A DNA stretch of 64,000 nt from Lucifuga dentata (taxonomy: Eukaryota; Chordata; Actinopteri; Ophidiiformes; Bythitidae), in contig VXCM01000918.1 in assembly GCA_014773175.1 (NCBI GenBank), forward strand, positions 62,001 through 126,000. Direction: 5' to 3'. A program made the position numbers and the translations under genes. The notes beneath the pieces are model-generated. The model ran no database searches. It saw only the letters and a list, made by a program, of their open reading frames with translations, and was not told the origin of the DNA. Positions 1-19,090 of this stretch are shown here, in pieces. Within the stretch, counting starts at the first letter, position 1; each line of letters opens with the position of its first letter.

Positions 1-5949
<5,949 letters not shown>

Positions 5950-7380
5950 ATCCATAACTCAGAAATGTAATTATTGAAAGGGTGAAGAAGATGATTTCTT
6001 GCTGTTGTTTACTCTTTAGGTTGTAAAAGGGGTTATGAGACATATTTTTGTCTGTATAAACTTTGATGTTTTAGCAAATGGGGGGGTGTGTATGTGATGA
6101 GATTAAGTCGGGATCAAATACATGTAGACCCCTGATATTTTATTTTGTTTTACAGAACTGTAAACAACATTGACAGATGTGTTTTTTGCTACAGTAAAAT
6201 GTGTTACTTGGCTGTAAGTGAAGTTGTATATTTCATTATATTGTTTATTCATTTCATTTCAAGTAATATTTCACTTTGGTTTCCATGTTTTAGCACTCAT
6301 GCCTGCTAGAGTCAGGAAGAAAGTAAGAGTTTTTAAGGTCTTAGGCACCAAAGCATGTTTACAGCTCTCAATGTCACCAATTGAAAAAAAAAACAAACTA
6401 AATTACATAATTATTTAATTATGATACTGAAGTAGAATAAGTCACATTAGCCTACACTGCCTTGCTGTATTTGTACACATGTTAAAGGCAGAATTTGTAG
6501 AAATAAAATGATGCGAGCTGTGGTAATTGCAGGTGAAAATTCATAGATGTGTCTGTGTGTGTGAGAGGTAAAAGTGCATGTTCACCACCAAAGTGAGCTT
6601 TTGTTTTTTTCCCTTTTTTATTTGCCACTTGGTGGATTGTGTAACCCAAAATGCCTTACAGTTCCATGGGTACGTGAGTAACTCCAGTGTGAGCCCCATT
6701 CAAACTGCCAGCTTTTACCTCTGACATTATCAAAGCTGAAAACTTATCACCAAAAACTAATGTATTAAGTCAAAGCTTTACGGTAATGTTCTCCTCTGTA
6801 TTCTTGCCAAATGTCTCCTCCACAGATCAGCCATGGTGAACTGTCACAACTGTTTATAAAGCATTTCCTCTTATATAACAAAAAAAGAGAAGCAATACTT
6901 ACATTGTTTACATCTTGAATATCTATTCTATGCAATGCATTTTGTATTACCATTTTATCAAATAGTACTTATTAGCATATCTATTGTTTTATTTCTATTG
7001 TAAGTTCATTGACAATCATTTGTATAACATTCAGTATGTAGAGTGATTCACTCATTTAAGCTTCTGCAAATGTTTTTAATTGTTGTTGCATGTTACTGCC
7101 CTCTAGAGGTAGAGAACATTTCTGTCAAATGCAGTCAATAAAAAGTGATGAATAATCTCATCCTAGTTACTGAGCTCTCAATAAGCGCTATAAATTAGGA
7201 TCATTATTGATTAATGTATTAAGCTGTACAACCTTTTCCTTGAAAATAATATTTGATTTGTGAGTTTGATATAAAATCATTGGTTAAGAAAAGTAACCCA
7301 TGGGCTTGTATATGAAATATATCAATTTCCTGCTTTACTAATGTAAATTTTCAATAAATTCCCATTGAATCTTGGTTTGA
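5950..7380 (+). other. gas2 3'UTR (probable)
   Basis: This is AT-rich sequence after the gas2 stop with no coding pattern. Candidate poly(A) signals AATAAA lie at 6502-6507, 7137-7142 and 7353-7358. The true end is unknown; the extent is inferred from the last signal. Confidence 0.5.
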
Positions 7381-7919
7381 GGGGTTTCTGCAGATTACAA
7401 ATTGCTCATCTCACACCGAATGTTTCAAGAGGGTTCCCATATTGTCATTGCTGGAGGAAAAATGATTGTCACTCCGTCGGGGCCCCAGAAAGTTCGGGGC
7501 CTACCTAGTCATAATCCTCATATATGTTGACGTATTCTACTTAAAATTTAAAAAAATCCAGCTTTAAACAGTGCAGATTCACTTGTAAAATGGTTTCCTG
7601 ATCTCAAGAAATTACATTTATCTCAAAAAAAAAAAAAAAAAAAAAAATGTATTGCTAGCAATCAGGCTATGTATTAAGAGCCAATATTATTCAAAATTTT
7701 CAACAAAGACAATTTGCATTACCGGAATGATATTTCACGAATTTTGAACTAATAAGCTTGAGAAATGTGACTTTCAACCCAAAGATTGTTTGCATCTACA
7801 ACTAATCATGCAAATTTATTAAAGCATTAATCCAAACAGCAGAATGTTGCAAAATTTGCATTTGATCACATTGCCCAAAAAAACATCTTATTTATACTTG
7901 CAGCTTTGCATTTAGACAG

Positions 7920-8090
7920 GCTTTTAGGTAGTCACTTTCTTTTATGGTTTTATTTGTTCTTAATGGATGTCTTATTTATTGTTTTCCCTGTTTCTTGATT
8001 TTATGTATTGTTATTTTTATTGTTTTATATTATTGCATGTGAAGCACCTTGTGACCTGTTGTCTGTGAAAGGTGCTATACTGTGATGGCA
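7920..8090 (+). repeat. LINE 3'-tail-like repeat
   Basis: The stretch ends with GAAGCACCTTGTGACCTGTT and then GAAAGGTGCTATA, a short complementary CACCTT/AAGGTG pair before a GTGCTATA end. This layout is typical of 3' tails of CR1/L2-type LINEs in fish. The assignment comes from the pattern alone, and the boundaries are approximate. The stretch 7380-7920 holds a poly(A) run at about 7625-7647 and nothing else recognised. Confidence 0.4.
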
Positions 8091-8542
8091 GCAATATTAT
8101 AAACACCACTTAGATATACGACATATGACACTTAGCGGATATTGTCACACTTCAAAGCTTTTAATAAGAGCTCGAGCAATAGCACATACAAGTCAAGTCT
8201 CGGAGCATGAGCCCCGTACAAAGTTTCCAGCAGATTCTTATACTATAGAACAAACATGGGCGGGAAATCAGGTGGTCTGCCAGGTGGCCTTTGCTCTATC
8301 TTTTTCTCCGGCAGGATGTCTGGTGATCTTCAACATTGTCTTCTCAGTTCTCTAACAAAACCAGCAACTTATGACAGTTGACCTCCTTACGACCTGTCAC
8401 ATGCATTGGATATTGCCAATTCTTTTAATCAATATTATATTGATAAAATTAAGTTGCTAACACCTAACATGAGCAAGGTGAGCCTTCTCATCTGTCCTGT
8501 TCACTTATAAATAACATTATTATGGACAATAAACGATGTTCA

Positions 8543-9085
8543 TGTGACTTCTCTGCACATGAAGTCAGTAAGATCGAATGGCTTTTGTCCAAGTTATCAG
8601 AAGATGCCTCCCCTGCATGGTTTAGATAAAATTGATGGTACACTTCTCAAATTAGCTTCCAGTTACATATCTTATCCTATATGTCATATATTAAATAGAA
8701 GTCTTATGAGTGGTAGATTCCCATTTTAGTGGAAGGAGTCAAAAGTTATTATTCCTAAAAACAGAAACGCTGCCCTCAATGGTGATTATAGCAGACCTGT
8801 CAGTTTACTTCTGATTCTGAGTAAAATTTTTGAGAGTTGTTTTTGATCAGATTCAGGACTATTTTATTAACAATGAATTGATATCCAAGTTTCAACATGC
8901 CTGTAGACCTGGCTACTCTGCAAGCTCTGCTCTTCTTCATGTGGCAGATTATTGGTATAAAGAACTGGATGATAGTTAATTGGGGTTGTTTTTTTTTTTT
9001 TTNTTTTTTTTTTTTTTTTGGTTTTTTTTGGATTTCAGTGCTGCTTCTGATGTTATTTATCACTCATTGTTGGTATCTAAACTTG
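8543..9085 (+). mobile_element. Decayed non-LTR retrotransposon reverse transcriptase fragment
   Basis: Translation across frames gives a broken reverse transcriptase: ILNRSLMSGRFPF at about 8688-8727, then a stop; VIIPKNRNAALNGDYSRPVS and LILSKIFE at about 8745-8835; then LLHVADYWYKELDD near 8930-8972, and after a poly(T)/N joint at 9003, DFSAASDVIYHSLLVSKLE near 9034-9085. This matches the order of RT blocks in the common fish LINE clade (DYRPVSLL, then LLDFSAAFD). Stops and frameshifts make it non-functional. From 9086 to 9430 nothing was recognised; 8100-8540 has one open frame (8125-8355) of no known similarity. Confidence 0.7.
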
Positions 9086-9430
9086 AATAATATGGCCTTT
9101 TACCCAATTCCTTTGCATTTTTGCATTCTTTGCATTTCCTGGTCCCCAGGAAAATTTGCGACCGCTGAGGCAGGAGCTAATGGGAACCCATAAACAATAA
9201 AGACATCCCCATATCATATAGAGAGCGAGAACAGGATGTCTCTGCTAGCTATACTGCATCTGCAAAATTGTGGTTAACTTTCCGGTTATACAGAGTTCAG
9301 CGTTAACATCTTATTTTCTCTTACAATACAAAGAAAATTATTATTAGTATCTTCAATCATTTTGCACCCATCTGAAAAAAAAGTGCTCATTTTGAGTCAT
9401 GAAATCCACACCAGAGTAGCAGAAGTGTGA

Positions 9431-10381
9431 TTTATTGTAACAAATAACATTGGCTAGATTTCTTGTACTACAAAATGGCGAGAGCACCGGAAGCATTTAA
9501 GGATCAAGTTAAGGCTGTATGAAAGCTCTAATCTAAACTTTGACTTAAGCAAGTTAAGTCAAAGAAAATTCTCCACCAAATACAAACTTCACTTAATTCT
9601 TTTCTTTCAGATTCCTCCAGCAGTTAATAAAATTCACTCCCAACTGTACACTATATAACCAAGCATATTCCTCAAATGTTTACAAAATGTGCATTTTGTG
9701 TTCAACAAAAGCCTCTGTTTTGTCATACAGCACTGCACAAACACAATTTCTTATTTCATTTAAATCAAGCAAGCGTCAGATCAACATTTAGCATACATTA
9801 CAATTCAATGCAACAAAGTCAGACTGTGTAGTAAATAAGAAAAAACAAACACTTAAGAAGGGAAACTAGTTTACTAAAGTGGTGCTTTTAACTAACTCAA
9901 GAACAAGCACTTAAATATTTTAGTAAATTTTGATTTACCTGTGAAATGTGTGAAAATGAATTTTGTAACATATAAAAGTAATGTGACCGCTAACAGATGC
10001 TGTGCAGCTCTGTCTTCAAATGATGATCAAGCTTTTGAATAATCTGATTATTTCATCATAGTGTCTAAGAATGCTGCCAAACAAAACTAACATGGCAAAA
10101 TTTAACTCTATTGCACATCGCTCTGTGTCGCTCCTGACTGTCCAAAAGTCCAAATAGGCTTGTATAATTTGGCATCAATGGGACAAATCCTGCTGTCCAA
10201 TCTGTAGTTACTGGATTGTTTTATGTACACATGACAACTGTAGGCATTGAAATAAAATAGGCAAAAATAATAATAAATTAAATTGGACAACAGTTCAAAC
10301 TTCGTTCATGTCATCTTACAGCAATACTTCATGTTGTTTGGGATTTCGGAGTGAAGACTTCAGGTTTTGCCATCAGGATCT
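9431..10381 (-). other. svip 3'UTR (probable)
   Basis: Sequence downstream of the svip stop on the minus strand, AT-rich and non-coding. A minus-strand AATAAA (TTTATT on the plus strand, 9431-9436) is a plausible poly(A) signal. An A-run lies at 10397-10422, just upstream of the last svip coding exon. Confidence 0.4.
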
Positions 10382-12055
10382 TCAGCCTACCTGCCACTAA
10401 AAAAAAAAAAAAAAAAAAAAAAGAGGAAAAGTGATCAGAACTATCTGAATAATTTTAGAAATAAATCTGAAAACTGCTGATATCTGATTTTGTCATGGAG
10501 AAAAAAAAATTGAATACAAATGAAGAAACAGCTGACAAAAGTACTCATGAAATTTGAATATTTTATGAGTCTCTTCAGTGCTAATCATTTACAAAAGTCC
10601 AATGTGGCTTTGAGTCTTTTTTGCGTGGAAAAAATTTTAAATTGTAATGGCAATTCTGACTCAAAGCGACAAACCAGACAACACTCAAATGACTCATATA
10701 ATTAGATATAAAATCTGTACCTGCTTTCTTGAGACTGAATAGTAAACATGATTTAATATCTCTGAACTAATCTGTTGAATCATATCACAACTTTCACAAG
10801 GAGACATTCATTTTACTGCACAAATGAGTGATGTTCAAGTCAAACAAGACATCACACTAACCTTCAACCCCCCACCACCAGACACAGAGGTGCTCATTGT
10901 CTCTTTCTCCATCGCTTCCTGTTTTTTTCTTTTCCTCTCAACTGCCTCTGGGTTTTTGACGCCCCTGTATGCAGTCTGAGAAAAAGAGTAAAATAAAAAA
11001 CAACACTAAAATGAACAGACATCACAGACTTTTATAGATGGGTGTTTCAGTGAATTATGGTGAATTACACTATCACGATGTTTCAAAAGCAACAAAACAA
11101 ATCAGTTGAAACTAGCAGAGGCCAACTGTCAAATGTCAGCCAATTTAGCTGAAGGTTAACAGTGATATGCTTTGAATGAAAATGTGACATTGTGGTTTCA
11201 TCTCAGGGAAAACTGTGAATTATCAGAGTGTGGGAAGAGGGGCAGTGGGAGAAATTATTTCGATTCCATAGTGCTACAGGAGCGGTAAAGGTGAAAACAG
11301 TGGCCTTGAGCAGAAAGATGAAGTGGTTGAGATGGCAGCCATTCCATAACAGTCACCTTAGCAAGTTGGAATCTTTATTAGGGTTCATTTCTACTTACCT
11401 TGATGCAACTTTTGCATGCCTCTTACGGGTTTGCATGTGGCTTTTCTGTGCAATAAAATATTACTCACCACTCAGTCAAGTGATTCTACCCTGAAGTCAC
11501 AACAAGGATATATTGTTCATCAGAATAATTCTAAATGGTTCGTCCAAGGTTGAATAAAGTGCAAGAGAACAATCCTCTCCATCTACCCCTGATCTGGTCC
11601 TCCATCTCCCAGCATGCACCACTCTGAACGGTCACCAAATCCATGGCCAAAGTACATACACAAGCGTTGATAACTTACCTCTTTCTGTCTCTTCTCTGCG
11701 GCCTCAGCTAACTGTTGTCTTCTCATCTCCTGAGAAGAAACACACTGAAAACTTAATTTCTAAGCAGAATATTCGAATTTAAATTGTAACTCTGGCCTGA
11801 TCGGTGTTCGCTGCACACACCCAAACATACTCCGCACCTCCTAAATAAACACTGCCTTGTATGGCCTGCAACTGTCGTTCTGAAAAGTTCACACATGTAG
11901 GTGCAAAAAATCTGCAACCATGCATACTTTAAGGTGGTTTAAATTAGAGTCAACACGTGTGAGTACTGGCATTAAAAAATGCTTTAACTTACTGGATCTG
12001 GAGTCACAACGACGTCGTCCGCTGCTCCACCAAAGCACGGTAAGCACATCCCCAT
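10382..12055 (-). CDS. svip: Small VCP/p97-interacting protein (svip), 80 aa
   Basis: SVIP is a small membrane-anchored protein that binds the N domain of the AAA ATPase p97/VCP and inhibits ER-associated degradation. Coding exons, in transcript order, are 12055-11993, 11729-11679, 10975-10862 and 10396-10382, all GT-AG, with every intron in phase 0. The protein starts MGMCLPCFGG: Gly2 for N-myristoylation and Cys4/Cys7 as likely palmitoylation sites. The second exon gives EMRRQQLAEAAEKRQKE. Arg25, Ala31-Ala32 and Arg35 fit the VCP-interacting motif R-x5-A-A-x2-R. The third exon is a basic helix (NPEAVERKRKKQEAMEKE) followed by a Gly run, and the last four residues are WQVG before TGA, matching the human ending GLRWTVS in position. 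It is 80 aa against 77 in human. It is transcribed towards gas2 and divergently from the candidate gene at 13.5 kb. Confidence 0.92.
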
Positions 12056-12320
12056 ACTGGAGAAGCGTTAGGTATTCCAGACAGTAAAATGCACAATATA
12101 TGTTATCAGTGTCCCACTTTGAGCTAACTAGCTAACTAAAATGTAAGCCTGTTTAGGCTGGCTCGGTAACTCGTAAAGGCAGCAGAAGCAGCAGCTTCCA
12201 CACCCAGTAGCTCCTGGGTTTTGTGGCATAACGTCAGCGAGGGTTTCAGGGAGCTAGCATTCTAGCTAACAGCTAAAGCTAGTTACGGTTGCAAAGTCTA
12301 TGCTACAAGCCTTTTAATTA
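12056..12320 (-). promoter_or_regulatory. svip promoter/5'UTR region (probable)
   Basis: This stretch is immediately upstream of the svip ATG on the minus strand. It is richer in G+C than its surroundings and lacks a clear TATA box. A CRE-like TAACGTCA occurs near 12229-12236. The extent is inferred from position only. Confidence 0.4.
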
Positions 12321-13412
12321 AACTACTGCTCCTCGCACCTCTTGTTTAATCGTCTTGGCATCTGGAAAACAAGCAGCAGAATGTGTATAATTTTTCGCTC
12401 AGTATGAGTTTGTTTTGGTCAGAGTTTAATCGGCTGTAGTCTACGAAGTTGTGTTCAACACGATAACGGGGTGTTGAACAGTTGTTGAAGTTTTCCAATT
12501 GTAGGCTACGCCAAAACGAGCTAACTTCAACCATCAGCTAAACATTATAAAACAATTCCTATGTTAAATTATTGAATGACAAGTGATATTTTCTTTTAAA
12601 CACATCTAAATAGGTTATTTGCGTTAAAGTTCTCCAATGCACGATTATGTTTTTAAACACAACAGTGGCAACACGGATTTTGAACATAGCTCAATACTTG
12701 CTAGGGACTCGTTGTCTAACAACTGGTCCAACATCGCCATCTAGTGGCGAAAGGCAAAACGTGACATATTGTAAACTGGAATGTCGAGTTCTGATACTCT
12801 TTTCCTCACAGCAGACAGTTGACTCATCAAACACGGTTGTAACCAGTAATATTAACAGCCACAGTTCCTCTTTGTCTGTATATAGAATATTGTTAATAAA
12901 GTTTGAAAAAACAAAAGAACAGCCGCATTCCATGTAGAAGAATCAGTGCCATGGTCCTGATTTTGCTGCTTCAGAGCTAAACAGGAACACAAAATGCTAA
13001 AAGACTCAGTGATTTCTTTCTGTTCCTAAATAGGGTATAATGGCATAATGCATTAAAATATCAAATAAAAATACAACATAACAAATTCCACCTAAAACCC
13101 TGAGTAACTCACTTTTGAGAGTTTGTATTTTTCTCATGTCATGGTCCAAACGAGTTTGCATGAGTTGGACTAATGAGATCTGTTTTTTCCTGTGAAGTGA
13201 GTGATGCCACACAGCAATTCTCCCCAATCAATAAACGACAATCAATATCTTGAGACTTTCACGTTGAAAGCTAAGCTTATCCGACACTTTAACTCCACCC
13301 ATCCATCCATCCCCTGCACAGTCGGGGTTATTCCACTTCCCACATGGATCCTCTCGCCGAATGGCAACTTATGAAGTTACACAGTTTGCATTTGCACACG
13401 TCATTAAGAAAC
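12321..13412. other. Intergenic, no gene recognised
   Basis: Divergent spacer between svip (-) and the candidate gene (+). Short open frames on both strands (for example 12647-12937) have no recognisable family or splice context. Confidence 0.5.
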
Positions 13413-13420
13413 TATATAAA
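13413..13420 (+). promoter_or_regulatory. TATA box of the candidate gene
   Basis: TATATAAA lies 52 bases upstream of the ATG at 13472, leaving room for a transcription start near 13440-13445 and a 5'UTR of about 30 bases. The box is read from sequence; its use is inferred. Confidence 0.5.
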
Positions 13421-13471
13421 TTCAGAAACTGATGGGAAATTTGTACTGAAACTGCAAGTCGTGTACCTGCA

Positions 13472-16400
13472 ATGGAGATGAATGCGTCACATTACAACAG
13501 CTCTTCAGGTAGGATGAAGTCACTCGAAGGGAGGCTCAAAGCTTGAAAAAAGATATTACAGCGACTGAAAATTGAATTTAATGCTGTTCTGTTGTTCTGT
13601 TGTTCACAGAAAGAGCAAATGTAATGCCGAACCTACCTATCAATTTTTGTTTTAAATTTTAATAGTCTCTTTTATTAATAATGTACATTTGTATAATGTA
13701 GTATAACATTGCTTTATGTTTTGTCATTCTTTCTCACAGTCTTTCCTGTAATTTAAACAAATCCACCTTTGTATTCTCATAACCTTACACTTGGCAGACA
13801 AACTTCATAAAGTAGCCTTGCTTATAATGTGTTATGCCATTTTTGTGGTGAATGACTTATTGCAAAAACGTCAAAATACATTAAAATACAGTCAAACATA
13901 ACATGTAACTGTTGAAGAGTTCAGCATATGGAGAATGTGTCACTAAACCACTGGATGAAAACGGATACTTCGAGCATGATTTATTTATAAAGTTGAGATA
14001 TTGAATGAATGAATGAATGAACTGGCAACTGATTGAAGCTACAGTCTATAGACACAGCCGTTTCTTCATGTTGTTTCAGAGAAATGAATAACATGTTCAT
14101 GCCTGCATAGTAAATACAATAATAGTTGAAGTTTGTAAACCTCAATTGAATCTTTACATTGAAGAAAAGAGAGCGTGACTGCTTTCCAGGAAAACATGCA
14201 AACATCCAGCATCATTCAGTTTAGTGAGGTTTGTATGGATGCTGTGATGCTTTTATTAGACATTCTAAATCATCACTGCCCCAGGCAACCGTGAAAATAG
14301 CACAACTATCAATGTTTTCATGAGTTCTGTGGATATTGTTCAGTGGTGTACAGAGACTGCACTAAGACAAGCATGGGTGAAATTCTATGAAAGGGCAAAT
14401 CTGGGGCCTCACTGGTGATTCAGTGTCTGAAGTGCTTGATGCATACCCCATCACCACATCTTTTTGGCCCCTTCTGTAAATGTATAGGCACAGAAATGTC
14501 AAAGAAGTTATCTTCAGAGGAGCATCTTCCTAGAAAAGCTGAGGAGCTATGGGCACAGTGCTCCATGTGAAAAAAAAAAAAAAAANAAAAAAAAAAAAAA
14601 AAAGTCAAATGTGCTTTAATACAATCCTGAATTAGACAAACTTTGAAATCTTAAATGTGGCCCTGTCAGAAAGTCCTATTTCCAGCAACGAGTGAAAAGT
14701 CATTTTGAATCTTCATCTTGACGATATGCAGCACAGTATTCATATTTCTGCAACGTCACAACATAATCTAGCTTTCAAATGTTTGGAATCACCCAGGAAT
14801 TTTCATGTATTTGATAGAAATTAATACTTCTATTCATCAAGATGGCATTAAATTGATTTAAATAAATATCCAAGACAAATGGCTATTACTTCTCGAAATG
14901 ACTGATTTATAATTATTTGTGATGCAACTGCAAAGCCTAATTTTTTTTTAGCATCTTTTAATGTCTTTTTATTTAGACATTTCACTTTTCTGTGCCATTT
15001 TTACCATCATAATTAATGGGAAGTTTGCATGCTATTTTACAACCTTGCTCTAAATTTTTTAAAACATTTTTTTCACCCAAAGGAGCATTTTATCTACACA
15101 CAATGAAATAGAGAAGGATGTTATGATTTTATTAAAAGATATTGGTCTTAATGTCAGTGCTGACTAATATAAACTGTTGAAGAGAGTTAAGGTACATCCA
15201 CTAAGGTTGAGTAACTATCCATAATGGAAATACTCCATTAGAAATACTGCATTATAAATGCCTCTTTTAGCTGAGCCCATATCTCTTAAGGTGATCAGTG
15301 TTAGTGATGCCCTCCTTTTATTCAATTATCAACTTACTTGGGAAGATATCCAACGCACTGCACTCAGCCAAAATTATGCTTGCTGCTGACTCGTTCATGT
15401 TGTAAGGTGTTTGTGCACATGCATTAATTTGATCAATTATCTACATTTGTTAACATGCCAAAGATACGTTTTGCCCTTTTATTCAGTCTGCATACAGACC
15501 ATAACACACTGATGGTAAGTAAAAATCCATATTGCAACTTGGTCATACATCTTAGTGAATTTAGTTGCAGAACTATAAGTCTTGCCCATTTAACACATTT
15601 AACCTAGAATGAATTATAAATATGATAGTGAAAGTAAATGTACACAGATAATAGAGTAACAGTTTTCTCAGCATCTCATCATAGATTCACATTTACTTCA
15701 CAGAGGAATTTTGTGACCTCTGTCTTGGAAATGCTTTTGTTTAAATTAATAATCAATGTTCCAGGAAGTTGCAGTAGGAAGTACCTGCTCATCAATCGAT
15801 CTGCTTAATGTCTTAATACTTTTGAAATCTTTGGGACAGTATGTGATTATTGCACTTAGACCACACAGCTGGAATGGACAGAGGCACATTTTGAACAAAG
15901 TGTTTTTTCTCAGATACCCAAGGTTCTGCTATCATAAACCTACACCTTCTTGTGCAACAATCTTCTTTTATGGTAGTCATTACTTTTGTAATTGAAGCAC
16001 CAGGGGGAGTGGTGAAATTGCATTTTTTTTCAGTGAAAGTGCACTAGGTGTCCAGAAAAATGAAAACCACTGTAAATTGTAATATAATCCAAGCAGTTCT
16101 GTAATAAATCCTACACTTGTTGCTGACACTGTGTCAGATTTGCTTTGATTCATACCTGTTAATTTATTTGTTTAGTTTGTGGTGGTGTTTTACTGTGAGC
16201 TGTTTTTAATATTTTGTTTATTCATATTCTAAATTTTAAATCAATTTAAACCATTACTCTTAACATAATGTTAAACTGTTGTCAAATAATTCCTACTGCT
16301 GTATTTGGTGTACTACCAAACTACACCACTCCAGTTTTTGGTGAAGTTACTGCCATGAACTAAATTGTGCACATTTAATACTGTCAATCAGCATTTTAAC

Positions 16401-18950
16401 AATCGCCATAGCAACTCTGATAATCATCATTGATAATCATCCATAGAGCTCCATTAAAAAGAAGAGATGTTAAATGGATCTGTAAAATGTAAAAACTCTG
16501 AATGTTGGTGACTCATACCGTTTAGACTCCTGCAGTCCTGCAGCTCTTCCTGTTGATCTTAATGAAGCTGAATGGTCACTAAGGGAGCATGCATCATCAC
16601 ACACTGAATAGACTGTGGATTATTGTTTGTACATTGTAAACAACTTAAATTGCATTATGATATGCAGACTGAGCAATCATTAGGGAGTTGTTGTCTTGGA
16701 TAATGTATGGTAGCCTTAACATTATATAATAAAGTAATTACAACATGACTGTAATAGACAGAATCTTTAATTTCAAATTTGGAATCACTCAGGTTGAAAT
16801 ACTTTTCATAAATTTCACTGAAGCTTTTTTCCTTCACATTGTGCAAGGTTATTCTCCTTCTAAACAAAATGTAAATTTGTAGCTGAAAACCATACTAGTT
16901 ACAGTTCAGGTATTCATATCTATTAAGTGTTTATTCAGACTGTAAAATCTGTCTTCTGCTCTTTGTTGGCATTTTTCTTATTTCTACAACTGGAACATAA
17001 ATTGCACGGTTGCACTGGCATAATTATTTTGACTAATTATGCAAAAATAATTCAAATCTGTCTCTCAGCTAATAAGTACAAAAACATTCTTTCTAGTCTG
17101 ACTGGATTGGATTTTGAAGATAAAAGACATTTCTGCTAATTGGTTTAAATAAAATTTTAAGTTATTTAGTTATGGAAAGCAGGTGCCTCATTGTTCCCCA
17201 TTAGTGTCATGTATCAGATGATAAAAGGAATTTTAAAGAGCTTTTAAAAATGCATGAGTGCAGCAACATGAGAGGGTGAAATGGAGACTTGAACTGCTGT
17301 GATCTGTGATGTTATACTGAAATTGGACTTATGTTGAAGATCTGACACGAAGCTCTTTTTTTTCCACAAGAACAACCTCACTACTATAGATATTCTCACA
17401 CGCTGACCAGCACTTTGTCTCATATTGATTATATGTGTGTGTGATTTGCAGGATCATGTCACCAGGACAACCTCATGTCTCTGCCCCTGCTGGAGTGTCA
17501 AGCCTCCACTTCCTCTGGGACAGACAGACATGTTTCTGTCAATCCCACCATCAGCCACTCAGCATCCTGGAGCTCCTCACTTGCCAACAGTTTCCACTCT
17601 GTAGGCACAGAGTCCGAACAAAACTCTGGTGAGTTCCAGCAGCATCTTTCAGAACCAAAGTGTTTCTAAGGATTACATCAATATAAGAATCCCTTTTTTT
17701 CAGTATGTTATTGGGAAATGTTTAACAAGTGGAGGCATGAAAGAGACAAATCAAATAAAATTGAATACAACTTTATTGTCCACCAGTGTGGAAAATTGTC
17801 TTCAGCTCACCTCACCTCACACAAAAACGGCACAAATACTGTACATCCAGATTCAAAAATGATAATAAAAACAAAGATCACCCACATATATGAAATGGCT
17901 AAAAACAAGCAAAATCAGTCCTGTCTCAAAGACGAAAATTTGGAAGTGAACTTGAGTTCAGAATTTTGATTGCATTCAGGATGAAACATTTCTTAAAGAT
18001 ATTCTATGTTACCAAAGGCATTCTGTAACGCCTAGCAGATTTCAAAACTTGAAATTAGGCAAATAGAGCTTTCCTCTTCATTCTGGTGATTATACAGGTC
18101 ATTTAGTTTAGTCTGTGGTTTCCCAATGATTTGGTGGCCATATTGACAATCTTAAAAAGTTTGCATCTTTGTTTGCAATTTAAGTGATCAAACCAAGCAG
18201 TTCAATTAAATATCAGGACACATTCAGTATGAAGATATGAATGAATGAGTAAATATGGACCAGTTGATGTCCTGTGGGTGTGAGAGTTGATACCTGTCTT
18301 GGTCACCACAGTAATGCTCATTTTCTTGACCACTAGACATGAGATATACGCAATAACACGATGACGATTGGCTGGTTTGACCTCAGTAAAGAAGATTAAA
18401 GCTCAGACTTAGTGGGACTGCAGCAGATATCCCTTATAGCTGCTATACATTAAGCAACACATCAATTATACTTTATCTTAGTATTAAATGTCATTGTCAT
18501 TCAGGATCCAAAGAGCAAATTATCCAAGAGCAGATTTTGAACAACATGCAAATGTAAGTGAATGTATGTGATTTGATTTCTTTGCTGATAATGGCTGGTA
18601 ACTGGCTGGAATATTTGATCATTAGTTTTCATTGCTAAACCTCCAGCCAAAACAGAGATAAAAATTTGATTTACTTCTCTAAAAATTACAATAGATCTTG
18701 TAAAAAAAAAAAAAAAAAAAAAGCAATACCCATTTGTGGGGACATTGGTGCCCCATGATTGTTTTGCATATCACGTTTTTGAGGATTTAACATGTTTTAA
18801 TTGTGAAATGTTTTGCTTGTGCTTTGGATGCAAAGCCATGATAGCTAACTATTTGGTTTTGAGGATGTTAAAGTATGTGTTTTCAGGTATGTGGTCCGAA
18901 AAAGAAACACTCTAAAAACAAATACTAAATGTGGGCTGAATGATTTGTAA
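13472..18950 (+). CDS. Candidate undescribed four-exon gene, 108 aa, function unknown
   Basis: I do not recognise this protein. Four exons join in one frame with canonical GT-AG borders: 13472-13508 (donor GTAGGA), 17452-17628 (acceptor TGATTTGCAG, donor GTGAGT), 18505-18553 (acceptor TCATTCAG, donor GTAAGT) and 18887-18950 (acceptor TGTTTTCAG), ending in TAA. The total is 327 nt, exactly 109 codons; introns are in phases 1, 1 and 2. The protein starts MEMNASHYNSSSGSCHQD. Its middle is very rich in Ser/Thr (VNPTISHSASWSSSLANS), followed by a short likely helix (SKEQIIQEQILNNMQM) and a basic stretch (YVVRKRNTLKTNTK). No signal peptide or membrane segment is seen. Support comes from a TATA box upstream (13413), a favourable G after the ATG, and AATAAA 140 bases past the stop. 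The 3.9-kb first intron holds a DNA-element fragment. No homology supports it, so it could still be a chance exon chain. Confidence 0.5.
14577..14604. repeat. Poly(A) with single N (assembly joint)
   Basis: N at 14586 sits inside a run of A. Similar single-N joints in or next to homopolymers or simple repeats are at 9003, 25212, 25871, 26299, 38017, 40847, 42203, 45054, 53210, 53736, 55110, 55543, 60334 and 63359. They mark unresolved contig ends. Confidence 0.8.
14755..15240. mobile_element. Probable Tc1/mariner-like non-autonomous element fragment
   Basis: The segment has AAATGTTTGGAATCACCCAG and then a stretch about TTCATCAAGATGGCATTAAA, a pattern I associate with a dispersed teleost element whose ends read 'AATGTTTGG.GTCACC'. 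No transposase frame remains. Boundaries and superfamily are uncertain. The rest of 13509-17451 is intron-like with nothing else recognised. Confidence 0.3.
17745..18240 (-). mobile_element. LINE 3'-end fragment (C-terminal part of the RT protein)
   Basis: Read on the minus strand, broken frames give KIVNMATKSLGNHRLN, then ITRMKRKALF and SARRYRMPLVT. These resemble the C-terminal region of the common fish LINE (IVKWSSKIIGE..., then SGRRYRVP). The plus-strand stretch near 17760-17800 (ACAACTTTATTGTCCACCAG) matches the usual 3' end of this family. Several stops show it is dead. It lies in the second intron of the candidate gene. Confidence 0.6.
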
Positions 18951-19090
18951 ATTTTGTAGTTGTTTTCAAGAGCTCTGTTTTTCACCAAACAAACCACAGG
19001 GTGGCAGTATTTCATTTTCCTAAGACTTTGCTCCCTCTGCAGCACTGTCATCTGACCTACATCTCTAAATTAACAGGCAGAGATGGAGGA

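Noticed and set aside
13472..18950. Assignment of the candidate gene as LUZP2 or CCDC179
   Set aside because: LUZP2 is a long coiled-coil protein and shares no blocks with it. CCDC179 shows only a vague Q..NMQ likeness and, as I recall, lies on the other strand relative to this arrangement.
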